A stretch of DNA of 5,409 nt from JASFBA01 sp036172265 (GCA_036172265.1 JASFBA010000109.1:1-5409), one strand, 5' to 3'. Positions 1 through 5,266 are shown, counted from the first letter of the stretch. Notes: generated by a model not told the origin, from the sequence alone. Made by a program: numbers and translations.

Positions 1-38
1 TACCTCTTGCTTTTGCGGTTGTGAAAAGGGCAGAGGTA
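1..38. repeat. Imperfect inverted repeat at left edge
   Basis: The arms tacctct (1-7) and agaggta (32-38) are perfect complements. Inside them ctttt (10-14) pairs with aaaag (24-28), leaving a 9-nt loop. The element may extend beyond the window. It lies beyond the hairpin that follows the last operon gene and its right arm runs into a TATAAT box. It could be an operator, the edge of a dispersed repeat, or a weak second transcription stop. No function can be assigned from sequence. Confidence 0.45.
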
Positions 39-42
39 TAAT
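13..42 (+). promoter_or_regulatory. Possible rightward promoter
   Basis: A perfect -10 hexamer TATAAT lies at 37-42. The best -35 match is the weak TTGCGG at 13-18 (three of six consensus bases) with an 18-bp spacer. Transcription would run toward the convergent operon and no credible gene follows on the plus strand before it. The -10 match is good, but the lack of a target gene and the poor -35 keep this tentative. Confidence 0.25.
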
Positions 43-131
43 AACACAAAATAGGGACTTTGCCAATGTGGGTGGCATCCGCTTACCCATCCCGTCGGCT
101 CCCTCGGTGCGGAATTCGCCAAAGGATGGAA

Positions 132-167
132 CAGGGTACGGGCGTGGTCGGCCACGCCCGTACCCTG
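132..167 (-). terminator. Perfect 16-bp hairpin after the operon
   Basis: The left arm (132-147) and right arm (152-167) are perfect reverse complements of 16 bases around a 4-nt loop (148-151). It begins 14 bases beyond the acyl-CoA dehydrogenase stop codon, where a transcription terminator is expected. Neither strand has a real T-run after the stem, so it does not look like a classical intrinsic terminator. It may instead protect the 3' end of the mRNA, or be one copy of a dispersed palindromic repeat. A related palindrome lies upstream of the first operon gene (4964-4986). Confidence 0.5.
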
Positions 168-181
168 CTTTGCTCCGGAAC

Positions 182-1405
182 CTATACCTGCTGTGCCCCC
201 CAGCGGTAGGGCAGGAACTCGGACCCCAGAATCTCGCGGGCGATGATGAGGCGCATGATGTTCTGGGTGCCTTCGGCCCCGATGGAGTAGGAGCGGACGC
301 CGCGGATGCCCATCTCGATGGGGAACTCTTTGGAGTAGCCGGCCGCCCCGAACCAGTCGGCCACCTCGTTCATGGCCTGCCAGGCATAGACGGGGGCGCG
401 GAGTTTGGCCATGGCGGCCAGGCGGGCCACGTCCTTGGCCGAGACCGAGCCGTCCTGCCACATCTTGTCCATCATCCAGGCGGCCTTGTAGGTGAGGAGC
501 CGGGCCTCCTCGATGTTGGCGGCGTGCTCGGCCAGCGGGAACTGCACTCCCTCGAAGGCGGCGATGGGCCGGCCGAAGGCCTGGCGCTGCTTGATATAGT
601 CCACCCCCAGTTCCAGCACGGCCTCGGCCGCGCCGACGCAGGTGGCCCCGATGAGCACGCGGGCCGCGGAAAAGCCCTCCATCGCATAGTAGAAGCCGCG
701 CCCTTCCTCGCCGATGCGGTGGGTGTCGGGCAGGTAGACATCCTCCAGGGTGAAGCCGCCGGTGGAAATGCCGGCCCGTCCCATATCCTCGATGAGGGTG
801 GTGGAGACGCCCGGCATGTCCTTGAGCGGAACGGCGAAGAAGGTAAAGCCCCGGTGGCCGGCCTGGGGGTCGGTCCGGCAGAGCGTCATATGGATGCCGC
901 CCATGGAGCGCGATTCGGCCACGCCGCTGATGTACATCTTCTCCCCGTTCAGCACCCAGCCATCTCCGCGCCGCTCGGCCTTGGTGCGGGTGGCTCCCAG
1001 GATGTCGGAGCCCCCGCTGGGCTCGGTGGTAGCGATGCCCAGGAAGGCCTCGCCTTTGCAGGCTTTGGGCAGGATCATCCCCTTGAGTTCGGGGTTGGCA
1101 TAGTGGTCAAAGACCGAGCCCCAGGCAGCCATCACCAGGTACAGCACCGGGACGGCCACGCTGATGTCGGCCCGCCCCAGTTCCTCGGCGGCGATGGCCG
1201 CCTCCATCCAGGAGGCCCCCATGCCGCCGTACTCCTCGGAGACGGTGCAGCAGAGAAGCCCCAGGTTGGCCATGCCCTTGATGACCTCTGGGGGAATGCG
1301 GCCTTCCTCATCCATCCGGCGCACGATCGGCTTGATGACGCTCTGGGCAAAATCCCGCACCGAGGCGCGCCACATCTCTTGTTCCTTGGTCCATCCGAAA
1401 TCCAT
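182..1405 (-). CDS. Acyl-CoA dehydrogenase (FAD-dependent)
   Basis: This is a 407-residue flavoprotein that would oxidise a saturated acyl-CoA to the trans-2,3-enoyl-CoA and pass electrons to ETF. It has the full three-domain family layout. The N-terminal helical domain covers residues 1-120. The FAD/substrate beta domain includes GIATTEPSGGSD (123-134) and NGEKMYISG (153-161). The C-terminal helical domain carries KQRQAFGRPIAAFEGVQ (272-288) and AEGTQNIMRLIIARE (377-391). Glu378 in that last motif matches the catalytic base of medium- and short-chain type enzymes. The helix-G position used by isovaleryl-CoA dehydrogenase is Ala248, which argues against that subtype. The frame is open upstream to 1480, but the ATG at 1405 has a perfect AAAGGAGG five bases before it and starts the recognisable homology (MDFGWTKEQ). 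It is the last gene of the operon, 71 bp after the beta-gamma subunit gene. Family assignment is very secure; acyl-chain specificity is not determined. Confidence 0.95.
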   Translation of the reverse strand: MDFGWTKEQEMWRASVRDFAQSVIKPIVRRMDEEGRIPPEVIKGMANLGLLCCTVSEEYGGMGASWMEAAIAAEELGRADISVAVPVLYLVMAAWGSVFDHYANPELKGMILPKACKGEAFLGIATTEPSGGSDILGATRTKAERRGDGWVLNGEKMYISGVAESRSMGGIHMTLCRTDPQAGHRGFTFFAVPLKDMPGVSTTLIEDMGRAGISTGGFTLEDVYLPDTHRIGEEGRGFYYAMEGFSAARVLIGATCVGAAEAVLELGVDYIKQRQAFGRPIAAFEGVQFPLAEHAANIEEARLLTYKAAWMMDKMWQDGSVSAKDVARLAAMAKLRAPVYAWQAMNEVADWFGAAGYSKEFPIEMGIRGVRSYSIGAEGTQNIMRLIIAREILGSEFLPYRWGAQQV

Positions 1406-1410
1406 CGTTT

Positions 1411-1418
1411 CCTCCTTT
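1411..1418 (-). promoter_or_regulatory. Ribosome binding site deciding the ACAD start
   Basis: AAAGGAGG on the minus strand lies 5 nt upstream of the ATG at 1405. It decides in favour of this start over the ATG at 1480, which would overlap the end of the upstream gene and add 25 residues with no family resemblance. Confidence 0.85.
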
Positions 1419-1439
1419 TTGCAAAAACGTTCAACGCTT

Positions 1440-1467
1440 CTCCGGCCCACCCGGAGGTTCGTCCTCC
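1440..1467 (-). other. Two alternative hairpins between operon genes
   Basis: The 71-bp gap between the beta-gamma subunit gene and the acyl-CoA dehydrogenase gene can form either of two mutually exclusive stems. One is ggagg (1453-1457) with cctcc (1463-1467). The other is ctccgg (1440-1445) with ccggag (1451-1456). They share bases 1453-1456. The second stem lies nearer the ribosome binding site at 1411-1418 but does not overlap it. It could modulate mRNA processing or translation of the last gene, or be a chance effect of GC-rich sequence. Confidence 0.35.
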
Positions 1468-1476
1468 CAAGAACGA

Positions 1477-2799
1477 TCAACGCAGCATCCCCCGGGCTGC
1501 CTCGATGGCCGCCAGGTTCTCCTGCGCGATCTCCGGGCGCTGGCCTATTGAGACGGCTTCCCGGAGTGCTTCCAGGGGAAGAAGCCCGGTATCCTCCAAC
1601 ATGGCGGCCACGGCCATCATCGCCATATCCTTCTTTCCGGCCCGAGTCCGTTCAAAGTCGAGCGGAATGACCTGCGCCCCCGTTTCCAGTGGGAGGAGGT
1701 CGGCGCGGACGTAGAGGCGCGTCCCTTTCCCCAGGCCGGGCAAGACCTTGCGCACCACGTTTAGCCCCTCGGGGGCCAAGAGGAGGACGATGTCGGGGGC
1801 AGGGATACCGGTGTAGAGGATCTCTTCCAGGCTGAGGATGACTTCGGAGATCGAGTGTCCGGTCTGCACCGTGACCGGGTAATCGTCGCGCTGGGTGACC
1901 CAGAGGCCGGCCAGCATCCCGGCCCGGCCCAGGCCGGCCGCGGTGGAACGAATCTTCTGGCCGGCGGCGCCGGCGATGACGATAGAGGTTTTGCGCTCCA
2001 CCCGACCGGCGTAGCGGATAGGAATAGGCTGCGGTGAAAGGATCGGCTGACCCGTCTGGGCCGCGGCGGCTTCCCGGTAAGCCCGGCTATATTCCGGTCG
2101 CTCTTCCCGGTGGACAAGGCCCTGAGGACGCTCCGCCAGGGCCGTCTCCAACGCCCGGCGGCTGAAGCGGTTGCCGGGAACAAAGTAGGCTGTGCACAGT
2201 TCCCAGATGTCGAAAAAAGCAAAGCCTTCCCTGGCGATGCCCTGGGCCAGGAGGTCTGGGAGGTTCGGGTCAAAGGCGGTGGTCCGGACCACGAAACTTC
2301 CCCCGCTGGCGACGATGAGGCCGCAAAGGTCCAATGGATACTCCAGGTTGCCCTGACGGGTAGTCGAAGTGATGGCTCCGTGGGGGGTGGTAACCGAGTG
2401 CTGGCCGCCGGTCATACCGAAGTTGAAGTTGTTGAGGACCAGCACGGTGACGCCGATATTACGACGGGCGGCGTTGATGAGGTGGTGGCCGCCGATGCCG
2501 GCCCCCCCATCGCCCATAATCACGATGACCTTGAGTTCAGGGTTGGCCAGTTTTACGCCGCAGGCGTAAGTGACCGAACGGCCGTGCAGTCCGTGGAAGG
2601 CATGGGTAGCAAAGTACTGGTCCGAAAGGCCCGAGCAACCGATGTCAGAGACCAGGACGACCTTCCTAGGGTCCATTTGAAGCCGCACCAGGGCGGCGTT
2701 GAGGTGGTCGAGCACCAAGCCATGGCTGCAGCCCGGGCAGAAGGGATAGGGCAACCGGGCCGGATCGAGATAGGTTTCCCAACGGGCCTCTGCGGTCAT
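1477..2799 (-). CDS. 2-oxoacid:acceptor oxidoreductase, fused beta-gamma subunit (korB-like)
   Basis: This 440-residue protein joins the TPP/iron-sulfur beta subunit (about 1-265) to a gamma subunit (about 268-440). With the alpha subunit it would decarboxylate a 2-oxoacid to acyl-CoA, CO2 and two low-potential electrons. The beta part has CPGCSHG (21-27), SDIGCSG (51-57), the TPP/Mg motif GDGGAGIGG (96-104) followed by NN (123-124), and GMTGGQ (128-133). Cys21, Cys24, Cys55 and Cys202 reproduce the order, and closely the spacing, of the four [4Fe-4S] ligands of archaeal homologues. The gamma part begins SIVIAGAAGQKIRS (272-285), a variant of the family's GxGGQG opening, and runs through HSISEVILS. 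The ATG at 2799 has GGAGG-rich sequence just upstream and follows the alpha-subunit stop by 13 bp, so co-translation is likely. No ferredoxin-like delta domain is present. Oxidoreductase family is secure; substrate is open. Leu58 sits where 2-oxoglutarate enzymes usually carry a basic residue, which argues mildly against 2-oxoglutarate. Confidence 0.93.
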   Translation of the reverse strand: MTAEARWETYLDPARLPYPFCPGCSHGLVLDHLNAALVRLQMDPRKVVLVSDIGCSGLSDQYFATHAFHGLHGRSVTYACGVKLANPELKVIVIMGDGGAGIGGHHLINAARRNIGVTVLVLNNFNFGMTGGQHSVTTPHGAITSTTRQGNLEYPLDLCGLIVASGGSFVVRTTAFDPNLPDLLAQGIAREGFAFFDIWELCTAYFVPGNRFSRRALETALAERPQGLVHREERPEYSRAYREAAAAQTGQPILSPQPIPIRYAGRVERKTSIVIAGAAGQKIRSTAAGLGRAGMLAGLWVTQRDDYPVTVQTGHSISEVILSLEEILYTGIPAPDIVLLLAPEGLNVVRKVLPGLGKGTRLYVRADLLPLETGAQVIPLDFERTRAGKKDMAMMAVAAMLEDTGLLPLEALREAVSIGQRPEIAQENLAAIEAARGMLR

Positions 2800-2812
2800 T
2801 CCCTCCTCCCCC

Positions 2813-3931
2813 TCACCGCACCGCCTCCAGAATCTCCTGAGGCGTGATCAGTTCGCCGTCCACGCGGTGGACACCGACCACCTCGATACCCCGCCGGCAG
2901 GCCAGCCGCTCCACCTCCAGCCGATACTGCCCCAAATTGAGTTCGGCCACTACCACCTGTTCTATTCCCTCCAGAGCAGAAAAGATAGCCCTCTCCGGCA
3001 CCGGCCAGAGCGAAAGCACCGTCAGGGCAGAGACCTTTTTCCCGGCAGCGCGGGCCAGGGCCACCGCTTCCGCCATCGAGCGGGCTGTAATGCCGTAGGA
3101 AAGAAGAAGGGTGCGGGCTCCGGGCTGTAAGTCGGCTTTGACCAGGGAGATCTCGTCCCGGTGGGCTTCTACTTTGGCCGCCAGATGCCGGTTGAGTCGG
3201 TCCACCTGAGGCGGATCCTTGGTCAGGTAGCCACGTTCATCGTGGGTGGAGGCGGTGAGGCGCAGGATGTGCGGGCCGCCAAGAGGGGAAAAGAGCGGCA
3301 CCTCCCCGGGGTCGGACACCCGGTAGGGGACGAACTCCCCTTCATCTGGAGCGTAATGACGAGAAACGGCCTCCACGGCTTCGTACTCTTCGATCTCCAC
3401 CGTGGCGCGGGTTTGCACCATCTCCTTATCGGTGGCGAGGAAAACCGGCAGGCGAAAGCGCTCGGCCAGGTTGAAGGCGCGGATGGTGAGGGAGTAGCAT
3501 TCGGGGATAGTGCTGGGAGAGAGGGCGATGATGGGATAGCCGCCGGAGGTGCCCCAGCGGAGGAACTGGATGTCGCCCTGGGCGACGGTGGTGGCTCCGC
3601 CGGTGGCCGGCCCCAGGCGCTGGCAATCCACGATGACCATCGGCACCTCGGCCATGATGGCCAGGCCGATGTTTTCGCTGTAGAGGCTGATGCCAGGGCC
3701 GGAGGTGGCGGTCATCACCTTGCGGCCGGCCATGGCTGCGCCGATGCACAGTCCCATCGAGGCGATCTCGTCCTCGGCCTGGATGCCGATACCTCCCGCC
3801 TTGGGCAGTTCGCGGAGCATATGCACCAGGATGCCCGAGGCCGGGGTAATGGGATAGCCGGCGAAAAAGTCGCAGCCGGCAGAGAGCGCCCCCCGGACAA
3901 TGGCCTCGCTGCCGTCTATGAACTCGCGCAC
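2813..3931 (-). CDS. 2-oxoacid:acceptor oxidoreductase, alpha subunit (korA-like)
   Basis: The alpha subunit of a ferredoxin-type 2-oxoacid oxidoreductase, 372 residues from the chosen start. Domain I (about 1-180) has GSEAIVRGAL near the N-terminus, the family hallmark YPITP (26-30) implicated in cofactor and CoA handling, the acidic AEDEIAS segment (52-58) and TSGPG (76-80). The conserved linker motif THDERG is at 229-234. The domain II fold (about 274-372) contains LLLSYGITARS and ELNLGQ (330-335). There is no gamma domain at its N-terminus, consistent with gamma being fused to beta in the next gene. The frame is open to a GTG at 3973, but that codon has no Shine-Dalgarno sequence. The GTG at 3931 has AGGAGG four bases upstream and begins the typical VREFIDGSEAI opening, so I prefer it. 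It lies 69 bp after the crotonase gene and 13 bp before the beta-gamma gene, which indicates one transcript and a two-polypeptide complex. Confidence 0.93.
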   Translation of the reverse strand: MREFIDGSEAIVRGALSAGCDFFAGYPITPASGILVHMLRELPKAGGIGIQAEDEIASMGLCIGAAMAGRKVMTATSGPGISLYSENIGLAIMAEVPMVIVDCQRLGPATGGATTVAQGDIQFLRWGTSGGYPIIALSPSTIPECYSLTIRAFNLAERFRLPVFLATDKEMVQTRATVEIEEYEAVEAVSRHYAPDEGEFVPYRVSDPGEVPLFSPLGGPHILRLTASTHDERGYLTKDPPQVDRLNRHLAAKVEAHRDEISLVKADLQPGARTLLLSYGITARSMAEAVALARAAGKKVSALTVLSLWPVPERAIFSALEGIEQVVVAELNLGQYRLEVERLACRRGIEVVGVHRVDGELITPQEILEAVR

Positions 3932-3935
3932 CGAT

Positions 3936-3941
3936 CCTCCT
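3936..3941 (-). promoter_or_regulatory. Ribosome binding site deciding the alpha-subunit start
   Basis: AGGAGG on the minus strand sits 4 nt before the GTG at 3931. The alternative GTG at 3973 has no comparable site, and the 14 residues it would add (MREQPGKLGFPGGS) do not look like the family's N-terminus. Confidence 0.75.
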
Positions 3942-4000
3942 GGGAAGCCAAGTTTCCCCGGTTGTTCCCGCACCGAAGACGGGCGAAGGTGGAAATGGCT

Positions 4001-4939
4001 TTACCTCCGCCGGAAACGCGGTTCGCGCTTTTCCAGGAAGGCGGAGGTGCCCTCGGCCTTGTCCTCGGTGGCGCAGATCAAGCCGAACTGGGCGGCCTCA
4101 AAGGCCAGAGCCTGGTCCAGCGGAGCATCGGCTCCGATTCGCAGGCAACGCTTGGCCGTCTCCACAGCCAGGGGGCCGTTCTTGAGGATGCGGCCGGCCA
4201 GGTCCCGGGCGGCACTGAGGGCGGTACTGGGGGCCTCTGGGTTGCAGGTGTGGCAATAGCCCCAGCGGTCCAGCGGGCCGTGGCACTGGGGACAAGTCTG
4301 CACCGCCTGGCCGCAGTTGGGGCAGTGAGCCTCGTGGCCACATCCCTCACGACAGGGGCTCCCCGGCATCTCCTGGCCACACTTCTGGCAGACGACCAGG
4401 TCCACCAAACCGATGGCCCTGGCCTCCAGCGCCGGGATGTGTTCACCGCTGAGCACCAGCCGCATGGCCTGGCCCATCCCCACTAGGCGGGGCAGGCGCT
4501 GGGTGCCGCCGTAGCCCGGGATCAGGCCCAGTTTCACCTCCGGCTGGCCCAGGCGGGCATTGTCGGAGGCGATGCGGATGTCCCCGGCCATCGCCAGTTC
4601 GCACCCGCCGCCAAGGGCAAAGCCGTTGACGGCCATGAGGACAACCAGACGGGAATTTTCCATGCGCCGGAAGAGTTGTTTGGCCCGAAGGCACATCTGC
4701 TCGCCTTCGGATGGGGTGAGGACGCGGAGTTCGCCGATGTCGGCACCGGCGACGAACGACTTGGGGCCGGCCCCGGTGATGATGAGAGCGCGGACCTGAG
4801 GGTTGGCCTCGACCTCGTGGAAGGCGGCGGCCATTTCGGCGACGGTGGCGTGGCTGAGGGCGTTCAGGACTTTCGGGCGGTTCACGGTGAGGACGGCGAT
4901 TTCACCGTCCACTTGAAGGAGGATGTTTTCATACGTCAT
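4001..4939 (-). CDS. Enoyl-CoA hydratase (crotonase) with internal zinc-ribbon-like insertion
   Basis: A 312-residue crotonase, predicted to hydrate a 2,3-enoyl-CoA to the 3-hydroxyacyl-CoA. Family members are usually about 260 residues. The core (1-183) has NRPKVLNAL (20-28), the oxyanion-hole segment FVAGADIGEL (62-71), and ALGGGCELAMAGD (108-120) with Glu114. Glu134 lies in GQPEVKLGLIPGYGGTQRLPR. Glu114 and Glu134 are 20 residues apart, as are the two catalytic glutamates of rat mitochondrial hydratase (144/164), so hydratase activity is plausible. After AIGLVDLVV (175-183), where normal enzymes run straight into the C-terminal helices, there are 50 extra cysteine-rich residues (184-233). 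The family sequence then resumes with LAGRILKNGPLAVETAKR. The C-terminus ends in the typical EKREPRF. The ATG at 4939 has AAAGGAGA seven bases upstream (4947-4954). This is the first gene of the operon, after a strong promoter at 5008-5035. The overall family call is secure; the role of the insertion is unknown. Confidence 0.95.
   Translation of the reverse strand: MTYENILLQVDGEIAVLTVNRPKVLNALSHATVAEMAAAFHEVEANPQVRALIITGAGPKSFVAGADIGELRVLTPSEGEQMCLRAKQLFRRMENSRLVVLMAVNGFALGGGCELAMAGDIRIASDNARLGQPEVKLGLIPGYGGTQRLPRLVGMGQAMRLVLSGEHIPALEARAIGLVDLVVCQKCGQEMPGSPCREGCGHEAHCPNCGQAVQTCPQCHGPLDRWGYCHTCNPEAPSTALSAARDLAGRILKNGPLAVETAKRCLRIGADAPLDQALAFEAAQFGLICATEDKAEGTSAFLEKREPRFRRR
4241..4390 (-). other. 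Cys-rich zinc-ribbon-like insertion inside the crotonase
   Basis: This is a 150-bp in-frame segment encoding residues 184-233. It has ten cysteines: C184/C187, C196/C200, C206/C209, C216/C219 and C229/C232. The first, third, fourth and fifth pairs are CxxC and the second is CxxxC. His202 and His205 lie beside the second and third knuckles. CxxCG and CPxC repeats of this kind are typical of zinc ribbons (rubredoxin-like knuckles). Base composition matches the rest of the gene and the flanking crotonase sequence aligns to the family without loss, so this looks like a stable domain insertion rather than a frameshift. Metal binding is inferred from the pattern. Five knuckles would allow two four-ligand sites plus one pair that might use the histidines or mediate dimer contacts. 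Confidence 0.85.
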
Positions 4940-4963
4940 CCTGACTTCTCCTTTGGGCTGATA

Positions 4964-4986
4964 AGGGACGGGACGGCCCCGCCCCT
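4964..4986 (-). repeat. Palindromic hairpin in the operon leader
   Basis: Arms of 9 bases (4964-4972 and 4978-4986) pair at eight of nine positions around a 5-nt loop. It falls in the predicted 5' untranslated leader, about ten bases upstream of the crotonase ribosome binding site. Its core resembles that of the hairpin at 132-167: 15 of 20 bases match when 4965-4984 is set against 140-159 on the minus strand. Both may therefore be members of one dispersed GC-rich palindrome family. Confidence 0.45.
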
Positions 4987-4998
4987 ACGGTCTGTGCA

Positions 4999-5017
4999 GC
5001 GGTTCACATTATACCGC
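4999..5017. promoter_or_regulatory. Possible operator over the -10 box
   Basis: The inverted repeat gcggt (4999-5003) and accgc (5013-5017), with a 9-base centre, wraps the -10 hexamer and the predicted transcription start. A dimeric repressor bound there would block the promoter. The arms are only 5 bp, so chance is a real alternative. No regulator gene is in the window. Confidence 0.3.
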
Positions 5018-5035
5018 AACTTCCTCGTTTGGCAA
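5008..5035 (-). promoter_or_regulatory. Operon promoter, sigma70-type
   Basis: On the minus strand a -35 element TTGCCA (5030-5035, five of six consensus bases) is separated by 16 bp from a perfect -10 TATAAT (5008-5013). Initiation would fall near position 5001, giving a leader of about 60 nt that includes the hairpin at 4964-4986 and the crotonase ribosome binding site. It is the only strong promoter seen upstream of the operon and reads directly into its first gene. Confidence 0.75.
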
Positions 5036-5093
5036 GTGCTGTTGGTGCCGGAAGATCCCATCGCCCCTCCGTGAAAGGTGATTGTCCGGTAAA

Positions 5094-5170
5094 CGGTGGG
5101 GAGTAACCACCGATTGAAATCGTCCCTGAGGGGACTTCGGCCGGGCGGCCGCCTACGCGGCCGCAGTCCG
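5094..5170. repeat. Cluster of short palindromes (dispersed-repeat-like)
   Basis: Consecutive palindromes are packed here. cggtgg (5094-5099) pairs with ccaccg (5107-5112). cgat (5111-5114) pairs with atcg (5119-5122). gtccc (5122-5126) pairs with gggac (5131-5135). Two copies of the NotI octamer gcggccgc (5145-5152 and 5157-5164) form an 8-bp stem around ctac. The last hairpin is itself enclosed by ggact (5132-5136) and agtcc (5165-5169). Such nested palindromes resemble the REP-like intergenic elements common in some Chloroflexota and cyanobacteria. No coding signal is visible. Confidence 0.5.
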
Positions 5171-5251
5171 CGGAATCGGGTATCATCCTCTGGGGCCACC
5201 TGAGTTGGCCGGAGAGGAAAAGCCATGCGCTTGCGCGTACAGATTCCGCGG
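5168..5251. repeat. 10-bp inverted repeat enclosing a hairpin
   Basis: ccgcggaatc (5168-5177) is exactly reverse-complementary to gattccgcgg (5242-5251). Between them lies another stem: cctct (5187-5191) with agagg (5213-5217), then ggcca (5194-5198) with tggcc (5206-5210), separated by a 2x2 internal mismatch and closing on a 7-nt loop. The 84-bp unit could be a small non-autonomous repeat, but no flanking target duplication is evident. Confidence 0.4.
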
Positions 5252-5266
5252 GTCGAACCGACGCAG
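5225..5266 (+). pseudogene. Possible truncated 5' end of a plus-strand gene
   Basis: An ATG at 5225 follows GGAGAGG (5211-5217) with a 7-nt spacer. The reading frame MRLRVQIPRVEPTQ is GC-rich and stops at TAA (5267-5269), exactly where the DNA turns AT-rich. It could be the start of a gene diverging from the operon, cut after about 13 codons by the join. The product is unrecognisable from so few residues. The same purine-rich stretch is part of a hairpin (5187-5217), so the ribosome-site match may be fortuitous. Confidence 0.25.

Noticed and set aside
132..167. Classical rho-independent terminator
   Set aside because: The stem is ideal but no T-run follows on either strand, so only a terminator-like or mRNA-end role is claimed.
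1406..1480. Start of the acyl-CoA dehydrogenase at the ATG at 1480, overlapping the upstream stop
   Set aside because: The extra 25 residues lack family similarity and the AAAGGAGG next to the ATG at 1405 would be left inside the coding region.
68..1714. Long plus-strand open frame of 548 codons
   Set aside because: It is antisense to the well-supported acyl-CoA dehydrogenase and the end of the beta-gamma gene. The Gly/His/Asp-rich translation has no family resemblance and no ribosome binding site. GC-rich genes commonly leave such open antisense frames.
2110..2847. Plus-strand open frame of 245 codons
   Set aside because: It is a shadow of the beta-gamma subunit gene on the opposite strand, with no start signal and no domain.
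3161..4486. Plus-strand open frame of 441 codons
   Set aside because: It is antisense to the alpha subunit and crotonase, both of which have clear motifs. The translation is low-complexity Gly/Ala/His-rich with no recognisable domain.
5107..5135. Possible CRISPR repeat because of an ATTGAAA motif
   Set aside because: Only one copy is present, with no regularly spaced repeats or spacers. The motif is the loop of a small palindrome.
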